This document shows positions 17,942 to 25,558 of a DNA stretch of 64,000 nucleotides, piece by piece. The stretch's first letter is position 1. Each line of letters starts with the position of its first letter. Below the pieces are notes generated by a model that saw nothing but the letters and a program-made list of their open reading frames with translations, made no database searches and had not been told where the DNA came from. A program made the position numbers and the translations under genes. Source of the DNA: Bacteroides sp. CAG:1060_57_27 (GTDB lineage Bacteria > Bacteroidota > Bacteroidia > Bacteroidales > UBA932); the NCBI GenBank assembly GCA_001915575.1, contig MNQT01000012.1:62001-126000 (forward strand), in the 5' to 3' direction.

Positions 17942-19177
17942 TTACAGGCGGAACTCTTCCCTGATGCGTTCCACGGCATCGAGCTTCTCCCAGCCGAAGA
18001 ACTGCATCCCGTCCCTGACATAGGGCTCGCGTCCCATGTGGCCGTAGGAGGCACAGGGCTCGTAAATGGGATTCTTGAGGGCGAAGCGTTCGATTATCGC
18101 AGCCGGACGCATGTCGAACAGCTTCCCTATCCTGGAGGCGATATACGCGTCGGCCTGCTGCCCCTCGTATCCGGGAACGGAGGCCGTGCCGTAGGTGTCG
18201 ACGAAGATGCTGACGGGCTCCGCGACCCCGATCGCATACGCCACCTGCACCAGGCACTCCTTGGCAGCGCCCGCCGCGACGAGGTTCTTGGCGATATGCC
18301 TTGCCGCGTATGCCGCAGAACGGTCGACCTTGGAGGGGTCCTTGCCGGAGAACGCTCCGCCGCCGTGTGCCCCGCGTCCGCCGTAGGTGTCCACGATTAT
18401 CTTGCGTCCGGTAAGCCCGGTGTCGCCCGCGGGGCCGCCTATGACGAACTTGCCCGTGGGGTTGACATGCAGTATGAACCTGTCGTCGAACAGGGCCGCG
18501 GTCCTTGAGGGCAGGGACGATATGAGCCTCGGGATTACTATGGTGCGGATGTCGTCTTCTATGCGGCCGTGCATGGCCTCGTCCGTATCGAACTCGTCAT
18601 GCTGCGTGCTGACGACTATGGTGTGTATCCTGACGGGGCAGTGCTTGCGCGAGAACTCGACGGTCACCTGCGCCTTGGCGTCGGGCCTGAGGTAGGGCAT
18701 AAGTGCAGGCTCGTTGTGCCGTATGTCGGCGAGCACCTGCAGCAGCTTGTGGGAGACCGACAACGCGAGCGGCATGTATTCGTCAGTATCGATCACGGCA
18801 TATCCGAACATCATGCCCTGGTCGCCCGCACCCTGCTCTTCGGGGAGGCTGCGCACGACGCCCCTGTTTATGTCGGCGCTCTGCTCGTGGATAGTGGAGA
18901 TCACCCCGCACGAGGAGGCGTCGAATCCGTATTCGGCCTTGTTGTAGCCTATCCTGCCTATGACGCGGCGCGCCACGGCGGGAATGTCCACATAGGCATG
19001 GTCCGAGCGTACTTCTCCGCCCACGACTACGAGCCCTGCGGTGCAGAAGGTCTCGCAGGCTACCTTGGATTCGGGATCCTGGCGGAGGAACTCATCGAGA
19101 ATCGCATCTGAAATCTGGTCGGCGACCTTGTCGGGATGACCTTCGGAGACTGACTCCGACGTAAAGAGATAGTTCAT
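17942..19177 (-). CDS. metK: S-adenosylmethionine synthase
   Basis: Makes S-adenosylmethionine from methionine and ATP. Signature segments are GHPDKVADQISDAILDEF at the N-terminus, the hexapeptide region GEVRSD, GAGDQGMMFGYA, and the glycine-rich P-loop-like GGRGAHGGGAFSGKDPSKVD. The 411-residue length is within the family range. It is preceded by a TATCTTTG box at 19241-19248 and seems to be its own unit. S-adenosylmethionine would serve the several methyltransferases and the radical SAM enzyme encoded in this window. Confidence 0.97.
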   Translation of the reverse strand: MNYLFTSESVSEGHPDKVADQISDAILDEFLRQDPESKVACETFCTAGLVVVGGEVRSDHAYVDIPAVARRVIGRIGYNKAEYGFDASSCGVISTIHEQSADINRGVVRSLPEEQGAGDQGMMFGYAVIDTDEYMPLALSVSHKLLQVLADIRHNEPALMPYLRPDAKAQVTVEFSRKHCPVRIHTIVVSTQHDEFDTDEAMHGRIEDDIRTIVIPRLISSLPSRTAALFDDRFILHVNPTGKFVIGGPAGDTGLTGRKIIVDTYGGRGAHGGGAFSGKDPSKVDRSAAYAARHIAKNLVAAGAAKECLVQVAYAIGVAEPVSIFVDTYGTASVPGYEGQQADAYIASRIGKLFDMRPAAIIERFALKNPIYEPCASYGHMGREPYVRDGMQFFGWEKLDAVERIREEFRL

Positions 19178-19240
19178 ATTTTAGCATTTTTTTGTGCGAG
19201 GTTGCAAGCAGTCAAATCTCTCCTCGCTTGGTTTGGACGG

Positions 19241-19248
19241 CAAAGATA
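19241..19248 (-). promoter_or_regulatory. TATCTTTG -7 box upstream of metK
   Basis: A minus-strand TATCTTTG lies between trmB and metK, leaving a leader of about 60 nt. No riboswitch could be recognised by eye in that leader. Confidence 0.5.
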
Positions 19249-19271
19249 GTAAAATTTCTCCAGTAGTATCC

Positions 19272-20114
19272 CTATCCCTTCATCTTCTGCCGGCGGGTCT
19301 CCGCGGAGTCCCGGCCGAAGAGCAGGCGGGGTCCCTCCACGCTGCGCCAGTAGTCCGGATCGAAGTCCTCCGGCCTGCGAGGATACAGATAGTCCCCCTC
19401 ATGGTCGATGACGAAGCTCAGGTACGTGATCCTGTAGCCCTGGGCGAGGAACATCTTCTCGTAGAAGGTCTGCACTTCGTAGAGTTCCGCGCCGGCCTTT
19501 CCCGCAAGTGCCGCCCGGGAACGCTCCGAATACAGGTCGTCGGTGCAGGCAAGCACTTCGAGGCCGTTGACCCTGCACACGGCCTTCGTATACTCGTGCA
19601 GGAAGCGGGAGTCCGTCTTCAGATGCACGACACCGCCCGTCTTCATGAAAGAGCGGTAACGTTCGAGGAACATCGGGGAAGTCAGGCGGGAGTTCTCGCT
19701 GCGGAACTGGGGGTCGGAAAATGTCAGCCACAGTTCCGACACCTCTCCAGGAGCGAAGAACGCCTTTATGAACTCTATCCTGGCGCGCAGGAACGCTGCG
19801 TTGGGCACCCCGTGGGTGTGCACATGCTTCGCACCTTTCCACAGTCTCGCCCCTTTGATATCCACGCCTATGAAATCGGAGTCCGGGAACCTCTGCGCAA
19901 GGTCTATGGTGTACTCGCCCTTGCCGCAGCCGAGTTCAAGCACGAGCGGGGCGTCGGGGCCCTGCATGGGGAACATGCGCTCCCTCCACCTGCCTTTCAT
20001 CGGGTGGTCCCTGAGATTCTCGTATCCGTCCACGAGCAGCTCGGCGGAGGACGCCTGCACAAGGCATCCGAAAGTCTCGTTCTCGGCGAATTTCCTAAGT
20101 TTGTCGTGTCCCAT
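19272..20114 (-). CDS. trmB: tRNA (guanine-N7-)-methyltransferase
   Basis: Methylates G46 in the variable loop of tRNA. The SAM-binding motif LELGCGKGEYTIDLA is followed by FIGVDIKGARLWKGAK and the family motif LTFSDPQFRSEN, where the usual PDPWPK is altered as in other Bacteroidetes. The Met at 20114 (MGHDKLRKFAENETF) is the chosen start; the frame opens 9 nt earlier. The start lies inside the end of gldH (20-nt overlap), making trmB the last gene of a tightly packed unit that begins at 24203. Confidence 0.92.
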   Translation of the reverse strand: MGHDKLRKFAENETFGCLVQASSAELLVDGYENLRDHPMKGRWRERMFPMQGPDAPLVLELGCGKGEYTIDLAQRFPDSDFIGVDIKGARLWKGAKHVHTHGVPNAAFLRARIEFIKAFFAPGEVSELWLTFSDPQFRSENSRLTSPMFLERYRSFMKTGGVVHLKTDSRFLHEYTKAVCRVNGLEVLACTDDLYSERSRAALAGKAGAELYEVQTFYEKMFLAQGYRITYLSFVIDHEGDYLYPRRPEDFDPDYWRSVEGPRLLFGRDSAETRRQKMKG

Positions 20115-20532
20115 AGGATTCACATATTATTCCGAGCCCCGTCAGGTCACCGCCCGGATCATACACCTTGACCCTCAACCGCCATACTCCTCTCTCCTCA
20201 GGCTCCACGCCGCTGCGGTACAGCTCCTTCACGCCACGCTTGCCGACATCGCGGAGATACACCGTCTCCGAGGCGGCCTCGCCGGAAGGCGATATCCACT
20301 GCACGTCCAGCCGCATCTCGTCGAGCCGCGTGTCAAGGACGGTCGAGGAATACAGATATATGTCGTAGCTCCGGGAAGATGAGTCGAGGTCAAGCTCGAA
20401 GGCATACACCCCCATGCGGGCCTCGTCGGAACGGACGAACTGCTCCTGCACCGACGGTTTCGCGCAGGCTCCGGCGACAAGCGTCAGCACGCAGGCCGGA
20501 AAGAGTATCCAACTGCGGAAAAAGGATGTCAT
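20095..20532 (-). CDS. gldH: Gliding motility lipoprotein GldH family
   Basis: Small exported lipoprotein with lipobox VAGAC (Cys23) and 145 residues. The Ig-like body contains LDVQWISPSGEAASETVYLRD and GVWRLRVKVYD. GldH is required for gliding in Flavobacterium, but most Bacteroidales keep it without gliding, so its role here is unknown. It overlaps the ricT stop by 4 nt. The neighbourhood (ricT, then gldH) is typical of Bacteroidales, which supports the call. Confidence 0.82.
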   Translation of the reverse strand: MTSFFRSWILFPACVLTLVAGACAKPSVQEQFVRSDEARMGVYAFELDLDSSSRSYDIYLYSSTVLDTRLDEMRLDVQWISPSGEAASETVYLRDVGKRGVKELYRSGVEPEERGVWRLRVKVYDPGGDLTGLGIICESYGTRQT

Positions 20533-21722
20533 TTCTCCTTGGCCTGGGCCTTCTGCCGAGGCCCGCGGCGGGGAGCGCCTCCCTTGGACTGGGCCTGCCT
20601 GCCCTTCCCTCCGCGCGGTTTCCTGCGCTTGGGCGTGTCGAAACGGCTGATACTGTCGTCTCCAACGGCGGTGACGAACTCCGGAGACGCCTGGCGCTTG
20701 GGAGCGCCCTGCAGCGACTCTGGCTTCTCGCCCGCCTGGTTCATCTTAAGTATTTCCCTGACCCTGGAGGCAGGGAGAGGATAGAGGTTGGCATCGGAAG
20801 TCCTGTCGTACGAGAAGTACATCGTCTCGGACAGGATGTCGGTCTTCCGCAGGTAGGCCGGGCCGTCCTCGAGCTCCAGCGGGCCGGACAGCCTGGGGAT
20901 GCGCGACTGGGCGTCGAGATATGCCGGGACCTCGTAATTCAGGCAGCACTTGAGCTTTCCGCACTGCCCCGCGAGCTTCTGGGGGTTGAGCGACAGGTCC
21001 TGGACGCGGGCGGCGGAAGTCGAGATGCTCTGGAACGAGGAGATATAGTTGGCGCAGCAGAGCTCGCGGCCGCAGATTCCCAGGCCTCCGATGAGCCCGG
21101 CCTCCTGGCGCGCGCCTATCTGCTTCATCTCTATGCGTATGCGGAACTCCTCCGCGAACGCCTTGATCAGCTGGCGGAAGTCCACCCTGCCGTCGGCGAT
21201 ATAGTAGAATATGGCCTTGGTCCCGTCGCCCTGGAACTCGACGTCGCCTATCTTCATCTCGAGACCCATTTCGGCTGCGATGCTGCGGGCCTTGATCATG
21301 GTCTCCTGCTCCCTGGCTATGGCGTTCTGCCAGCGTTCGATGTCGGACTGGCGCGCCTTGCGGTATATCTTCCTGAACGCGGCCGTCCCGGGGTCTATGC
21401 CCTTAGACTTCATCTGCCGCCCGACGATAGGGCCTTCGAGGGTCACTATTCCGAGGTCGAGCCCCGTCGCGGCCTCGACCATGACCATGTCCCCTATCCT
21501 GATGTTCTGGGAGGAGTCGTTGACATATATCCCCTTCCGCGTGTTCTTGAAGCGCACCTCGAAAAGGTCCTTGTAGGAGCCGTCGGCAGCATCCTTGAGC
21601 CAGTTGTAGTCGCCGAGCTTGCAGCATCCCGCACGATAGGTGCAGCTGGTCTCGCCCGTATGCCTGTCGTGGGTCACGACGCAGCCCCTGGAACAATCGT
21701 ATTGTATCGATTCGTTGTTCAT
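20529..21722 (-). CDS. ricT: PSP1 domain protein, RicT/YaaT-like
   Basis: Cytoplasmic protein with an N-terminal Cys-rich stretch (CSRGCV, CTYRAGCC), a PSP1 domain (DLGIVTLEGP, KARQSDIERWQNA) and the conserved GLGICGRELCCANYI and LAGQCGKLKCCLNYE clusters, which bind an iron-sulfur cluster in the Bacillus RicAFT complex. The last roughly 60 residues are a basic, low-complexity tail rich in Lys, Arg, Gly and Gln that may bind RNA (inference). It overlaps both holB and gldH by 4 nt. Confidence 0.9.
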   Translation of the reverse strand: MNNESIQYDCSRGCVVTHDRHTGETSCTYRAGCCKLGDYNWLKDAADGSYKDLFEVRFKNTRKGIYVNDSSQNIRIGDMVMVEAATGLDLGIVTLEGPIVGRQMKSKGIDPGTAAFRKIYRKARQSDIERWQNAIAREQETMIKARSIAAEMGLEMKIGDVEFQGDGTKAIFYYIADGRVDFRQLIKAFAEEFRIRIEMKQIGARQEAGLIGGLGICGRELCCANYISSFQSISTSAARVQDLSLNPQKLAGQCGKLKCCLNYEVPAYLDAQSRIPRLSGPLELEDGPAYLRKTDILSETMYFSYDRTSDANLYPLPASRVREILKMNQAGEKPESLQGAPKRQASPEFVTAVGDDSISRFDTPKRRKPRGGKGRQAQSKGGAPRRGPRQKAQAKEK

Positions 21723-22705
21723 ATATACAAAAACAGTTTATCCGCCATATCCGCGAACAGGATCTTGACGTTCACGTTGAGGTCGAGCATCCGCGAGGCC
21801 CTGTCGAGCACCCCGAGCGCGTTGCGCGGGAAGCTTTTCCTGCAGAGCGGAGCCCAGCGGGCAACCTGCGCGCCCGCATCCGGAGGAAGGGGCAGCCCCT
21901 GCTGGGCAAGGAAGATATGGCGCAGCCTATATGCTGCAAATTTACAAAAAGCTTTGGCATCCTCGCGCGAGGGAAGCGCAGAAAGTCTGTCGGCCGCCTC
22001 GTGGCAAGAGAGCAGGTCGCGCGAGCAGAGCGCGTCCATCAGTGCGTCGAAGAGTTCGGGAGACTGGAAGGTCACGGCCGGACCGACGGTTCCCGCACGC
22101 TCCACCTGTATGTGCAGGCAGCGTGAGGATATGGTCTGGAGCACCTGCTCGGGGTGGTGGGTTATCATCAGGAACAGGGTCAGCTGCGGCGGTTCCTCCA
22201 CTATCTTGAGCAGTCTGTTGGCCGCCTCGGCGTTCATCTTCTCCGGAAGGTATATCACCACGGAGCGGTATCCTCCCTCCAGGGCAGTCACCGACAGGGA
22301 ATCGAGCAGGTGCCTGGCCTCGCCCACCGCAATGATCTGCCTCTTCCCCTCTATGCCGAACGCCGAGCACACGTCGTCTTCGGTAAAGGGCAGCTTCTCC
22401 GAAACCAGTCCGCGCAGCTGCGCCATATACTGCCCGGTCAGGGCAGACGACGCGGTAGGGAAGATGAAATGCACGTCGGGATGTATGAGCTTGTCTATAC
22501 GGTTGCAGGACGGGCACTGCGAGCAGCTGTCGGAATGCGCGCGATTGCGGCAGTAGAGATAGCTGAGCAGCGCAAGGCACAGCGGGAACGCCTCTCCGCC
22601 GTCCTCCTCGTGGAACATGACGGCGTGGGGAATCCTGCCGGAATCCACCATGGAGACGAGGGTCCTGACCACCTCACGGTTCCCTTTCACCTGCGAAAAA
22701 TTCAT
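21719..22705 (-). CDS. holB: DNA polymerase III delta-prime subunit
   Basis: Clamp-loader subunit of 328 residues. The Met at 22705 (MNFSQVKGNREVV) is used; upstream sequence in frame belongs to the polyprenyl synthase. The zinc module CRN...CSQCPSC is present, followed by EKMNAEAANRLLKIVEEPP and the sensor-1-like TISSRC. The P-loop is degenerate (HEEDGGEAFPL, without GKT), as expected for delta-prime rather than tau/gamma. It overlaps its upstream neighbour as ATGA and ricT by 4 nt. Confidence 0.92.
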   Translation of the reverse strand: MNFSQVKGNREVVRTLVSMVDSGRIPHAVMFHEEDGGEAFPLCLALLSYLYCRNRAHSDSCSQCPSCNRIDKLIHPDVHFIFPTASSALTGQYMAQLRGLVSEKLPFTEDDVCSAFGIEGKRQIIAVGEARHLLDSLSVTALEGGYRSVVIYLPEKMNAEAANRLLKIVEEPPQLTLFLMITHHPEQVLQTISSRCLHIQVERAGTVGPAVTFQSPELFDALMDALCSRDLLSCHEAADRLSALPSREDAKAFCKFAAYRLRHIFLAQQGLPLPPDAGAQVARWAPLCRKSFPRNALGVLDRASRMLDLNVNVKILFADMADKLFLYI

Positions 22706-23676
22706 ATCCTCCTGTGTGCGTTCTGCCTTGCTATGTACACCAGGCATTCCCTGGCCGGAGTGTCGGCGAATGCGCCGAGAGCCTCTATCGCACGGCCCAC
22801 GAACTCGTCGAGCCTGGCTAGCGCATACTCTATTCCTCCGGAAGAAAGGGTAAGCTCCCTGAGCTGCCGGCAGTATTCCGGACGCTTGTCGGCCTCGCAT
22901 ATCATGCGCCTGACCCTCGCCCGTTCGCTCTCGGGAAGGTTTCTCAGCGCACCGAGCAGCGGCAGGGTGATCTTCTTCTCCCGGAGGTCGACTCCGAGAG
23001 GCTTGCCGAGTTCGTCGGTACCGGTATAGTCCAGTATGTCGTCCTTTATCTGGAAGGCCATGCCGTAAAGTACGCTGAAATTGCGCACAGCCTCGACCTC
23101 GGCCTCGCCTGCATCGACCGAGCAGGCTCCGGAGACGCCCGCCGCCTCGAAGAGCGACGCCGTCTTGCATTTTATTATGCGGTAATAGTCTTCCTCGTCG
23201 GTGTCGCAGCTGTCCGCCTTCTCCATTTGGAACATCTCGCCCTCCGCGAGGTCCGTGAGGCTCTTAGAGAAGATCTTGACCACCTTGACGAAGTGCTGCG
23301 AGTTCGCGGCCAGCTCGACGGCCTTGGAGAGCCAGAAATCCCCTACCAGCACCGCAGCCGACGGACCCAGCAGGGCCGACACCGTAGGCCTTCCGCGGCG
23401 CCTGGAACTCTCGTCGGCCACGTCGTCGTGCATAAGCGTGGCATTGTGCAGCAGTTCGCAGGCCGAGGCGTAGCGGCAGCTGTCGTCGTTAGGAGTCCCT
23501 ATCGCCCTGGCCACGAGCAGGCTCATCATGGGGCGGAGCATCTTGCCGGAAGCTCCGGCCACGGACTCGTTGACCGAATCGAGCAGCGGCACGTCGCTCC
23601 TGAGCGCCTCCTTCATGAAAGAAAGCGTCCGGCCCCAGAAAGGTTCCAGATACGATATGATATCTTCCCTTGTCAC
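22702..23676 (-). CDS. Polyprenyl synthetase family protein (octaprenyl/heptaprenyl type)
   Basis: Trans-prenyl diphosphate synthase, probably making the side chain of menaquinone (inference from family). LMHDDVADESSRRRG carries the first aspartate motif and FQIKDDILDYTG the second; GKMLRP is the substrate-binding motif. Translation is assigned to a GTG at 23676 (VTREDIISYLEPFW) because it overlaps the upstream stop as GTGA and matches the family N-terminus. The longer frame to 24051 is a shadow of the LOG-family gene. The product has 324 residues. Confidence 0.9.
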   Translation of the reverse strand: MTREDIISYLEPFWGRTLSFMKEALRSDVPLLDSVNESVAGASGKMLRPMMSLLVARAIGTPNDDSCRYASACELLHNATLMHDDVADESSRRRGRPTVSALLGPSAAVLVGDFWLSKAVELAANSQHFVKVVKIFSKSLTDLAEGEMFQMEKADSCDTDEEDYYRIIKCKTASLFEAAGVSGACSVDAGEAEVEAVRNFSVLYGMAFQIKDDILDYTGTDELGKPLGVDLREKKITLPLLGALRNLPESERARVRRMICEADKRPEYCRQLRELTLSSGGIEYALARLDEFVGRAIEALGAFADTPARECLVYIARQNAHRRI

Positions 23677-24203
23677 AGAAGTTCCTTGAGTTCGGAGAGG
23701 GTTTCGGGAAAGGCGATCAGAGCGCGGGATTCCGCGTCCAGCATGCCTTTCCTCACATAGAGGTCGAGCTGGGCCTTGAAAGGCTCGTAGAAGCCGTCCA
23801 TGTCGAATGCGACCACCCGTCCAGGATAGAGCCGCATCTTGGCCAGGCAGTAGGTCTCGGCAAGTTCGTCCATGGTGCCTATCCCTCCGGGGAGGGCTAT
23901 CGCGAGGCATGTACCTTCGCGCATGCCGTCCTTGCGCTGGGACATCCTGTCCGTCCACACGCATTCGGTCAGCGCGGGATGCTCCAACCCCTTCATGAAG
24001 CGGGGAATCACTCCCCTGACCTTGACGCCGCAGGCCGCCGCCTCGTCGCACACATGCCTCATGGTGCCCTTCACGGTACCTCCCGACACTATGTCATATC
24101 CACACAAACAAGCCGCACGGACAACTTCCCGTGCAGCCTGGTTGTAGATAGGGTCTATATCGTCGCTGGCGGAACAGAATATTACCGCCGACTTGTCTGC
24201 CAT
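23673..24203 (-). CDS. TIGR00730 family Rossmann-fold protein (LOG family)
   Basis: Probable nucleotide 5'-monophosphate phosphoribohydrolase of the LONELY GUY type, releasing a base from a nucleoside monophosphate. The catalytic motif PGGIGTMDE is complete, and SGGTVKGTM corresponds to the nucleotide-binding loop. At 176 residues it is normal for the family. It is the first gene of the overlapping unit that runs through prenyl synthase, holB, ricT, gldH and trmB. Cytokinin activation is the plant role and should not be assumed for this organism. Confidence 0.88.
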   Translation of the reverse strand: MADKSAVIFCSASDDIDPIYNQAAREVVRAACLCGYDIVSGGTVKGTMRHVCDEAAACGVKVRGVIPRFMKGLEHPALTECVWTDRMSQRKDGMREGTCLAIALPGGIGTMDELAETYCLAKMRLYPGRVVAFDMDGFYEPFKAQLDLYVRKGMLDAESRALIAFPETLSELKELL

Positions 24204-24212
24204 ACGGTTCTT

Positions 24213-24869
24213 TTAGAAAAGGACGGTCACGGTGGCGGCGATACCTCCGACATTGTTCTTGTCGACATGCAGGATGTCGTTCACGACAGAATCAAGGTCG
24301 GGATTATCGGTATTCTGGCCGTAGAGGTTGCCGAAGTTCCAGAAATACTTGACGCTGGCCTGGACATGCCTGAACAGCTCCACGCCGGCACCGAGTCCTA
24401 TACCGTACTCCATACGGCTCTTGACATTGTCCCAGGTCTTCTGCGTGCCGGAGACTGCCTCGACGGCGGACTTGACAGTCACCTTGTTGGAAACGGCGAC
24501 TCCGACGAAAGGCTCCGCAAGGGCATATACCCTGGCTATCTTGCCTATGCCGAGTCCGGCCTGGACCTGTACGGGAATCTCGAGGAACCCGGTCTTGAAG
24601 TCTACCGAGGTGCTCCCGATGTTGCTTATGTCGAAGCTGCTTCCCTTGACATTATAGACGAGTCCGGGCTGGATTGCGAGGATGTTGCCCAGTCCGATCT
24701 TGTAGACAAGGCCTACATGGTACTGGTTCACGTTGCCGCTCTCGAAGGACACTTTGGCATCCTTGAGCGTGGAAGAGGTCGAAGTAAGGCCCGCGGTGAT
24801 ACCGATCTGGGCGTGCGCGCTGACTGCCATGCAGAATACAGCGGCTGCTGCTGCGATAAGTTTTTTCAT
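24213..24869 (-). CDS. Small outer-membrane beta-barrel protein (porin family)
   Basis: A 218-residue exported protein with a signal peptide ending AVSAHAQ. The rest is a chain of amphipathic strands such as YHVGLVYKIGLGNILAIQPGLVYN and MEYGIGLGAGVELFRHVQASVKYFWNFG, ending ATVTVLF with a terminal Phe. This fits an 8-strand OmpA/OmpX-like barrel of the PorT or 'outer membrane beta-barrel' group. No specific function is visible. It starts 6 nt after the trxA stop and may be read through from it. Confidence 0.82.
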   Translation of the reverse strand: MKKLIAAAAAVFCMAVSAHAQIGITAGLTSTSSTLKDAKVSFESGNVNQYHVGLVYKIGLGNILAIQPGLVYNVKGSSFDISNIGSTSVDFKTGFLEIPVQVQAGLGIGKIARVYALAEPFVGVAVSNKVTVKSAVEAVSGTQKTWDNVKSRMEYGIGLGAGVELFRHVQASVKYFWNFGNLYGQNTDNPDLDSVVNDILHVDKNNVGGIAATVTVLF

Positions 24870-24875
24870 GTCGAA

Positions 24876-25190
24876 CTAAATCAATTTGTCAATTCTGGAT
24901 GTTATTTCCTGTTTCGATACGACTCCGACGGTCCTGTCCACCACCTGTCCGTCCTTGAAGAACAGCAGCGTGGGAATGTTGCGGATGCCGTACTTCATAG
25001 AGATGTCCTCGCAGTCGTCGACGTTGCATTTGGCAACGACCGCACGGCCCTCGTACTCTCCGGCAACCTCCTCGACGGTAGGGCCGAGCACGCGGCAGGG
25101 GCCGCACCAGGTGGCCCAGAAGTCAATCACCACAGGTTTTGAAGATGACAGTATCTCTGCGATATTCGCATTCGTTACAACTTGTGCCAT
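24876..25190 (-). CDS. trxA: Thioredoxin
   Basis: A 104-residue cytoplasmic thioredoxin with the redox motif WCGPC (Cys29, Cys32) after VIDFWAT and the cis-proline segment IRNIPTLLFFKDG. It has no signal peptide. The residue after the second Cys starts RVLGPTVEEVA, as in ordinary TrxA. A hairpin with a T-tract separates it from the efflux operon upstream. Confidence 0.96.
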   Translation of the reverse strand: MAQVVTNANIAEILSSSKPVVIDFWATWCGPCRVLGPTVEEVAGEYEGRAVVAKCNVDDCEDISMKYGIRNIPTLLFFKDGQVVDRTVGVVSKQEITSRIDKLI

Positions 25191-25204
25191 AATATATCGA
25201 TTTT

Positions 25205-25240
25205 AAAAAACACCTGTCGCCGGACGCCCGGCGGCAGGTG
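25205..25240 (-). terminator. Terminator between the efflux operon and trxA
   Basis: On the minus strand a stem starting CACCTGCCGCCGGGC pairs with the CCGGCGACAGGTG arm and is followed by TTTTTT. It ends transcripts from the RND efflux operon. A TATATTTG box (25248 to 25241) abuts its upstream edge. Confidence 0.85.
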
Positions 25241-25248
25241 CAAATATA
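25241..25248 (-). promoter_or_regulatory. TATATTTG box abutting the terminator upstream of trxA
   Basis: The minus-strand TATATTTG sits directly against the terminator stem. If it is a promoter, transcription would begin inside the hairpin, leaving only a partial stem in the trxA leader. Confidence 0.35.
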
Positions 25249-25264
25249 GCAAATAATAAGAGAA

Positions 25265-25558
25265 TTAATAATACTTCTCCACATTCCAGACGAAAGCGCG
25301 CAGCCCGAGTTCGGGAGCGGCCTCGTCCTTGGCCTTCAGGGCGGCGAGCACATTGTCGACCACCTCGTCGGGCATCACGGCGAGCACCCCCTGGTTGAGT
25401 TCGGGCCAGGCGTGGCTTCCGAGACGGGGCTGTCCGTTGAAATGTCCCCTGCCCTCGATGTCCTGCCAGCGCGTGAAGCCCTTCTGGCCGCACTCCTGCA
25501 GAGTCTGGACTATCTCCTCGTTGAACGCCTGGTTATATGCTATGAACATTGCTTTCAT
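25265..25558 (-). CDS. PG0541-like transporter-associated small protein
   Basis: A 97-residue cytoplasmic protein encoded directly after the RND pump with a 4-nt overlap. It contains MKAMFIAYNQAFNEEIVQTLQ, FTRWQDIEGRG, GSHAWPELNQGVLAVMP and LRAFVWNVE. The pattern matches a small family found next to RND pumps in Bacteroidales and probably has a PII-like ferredoxin fold (recalled family knowledge; fold not verified). Its role may be to sense or tune the pump, but no ligand site can be named. Confidence 0.72.
   Translation of the reverse strand: MKAMFIAYNQAFNEEIVQTLQECGQKGFTRWQDIEGRGHFNGQPRLGSHAWPELNQGVLAVMPDEVVDNVLAALKAKDEAAPELGLRAFVWNVEKYY

Noticed and set aside
24213..25190. trxA and the barrel gene as part of the efflux operon
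   Set aside because: A strong hairpin with T6 separates them from the efflux genes.
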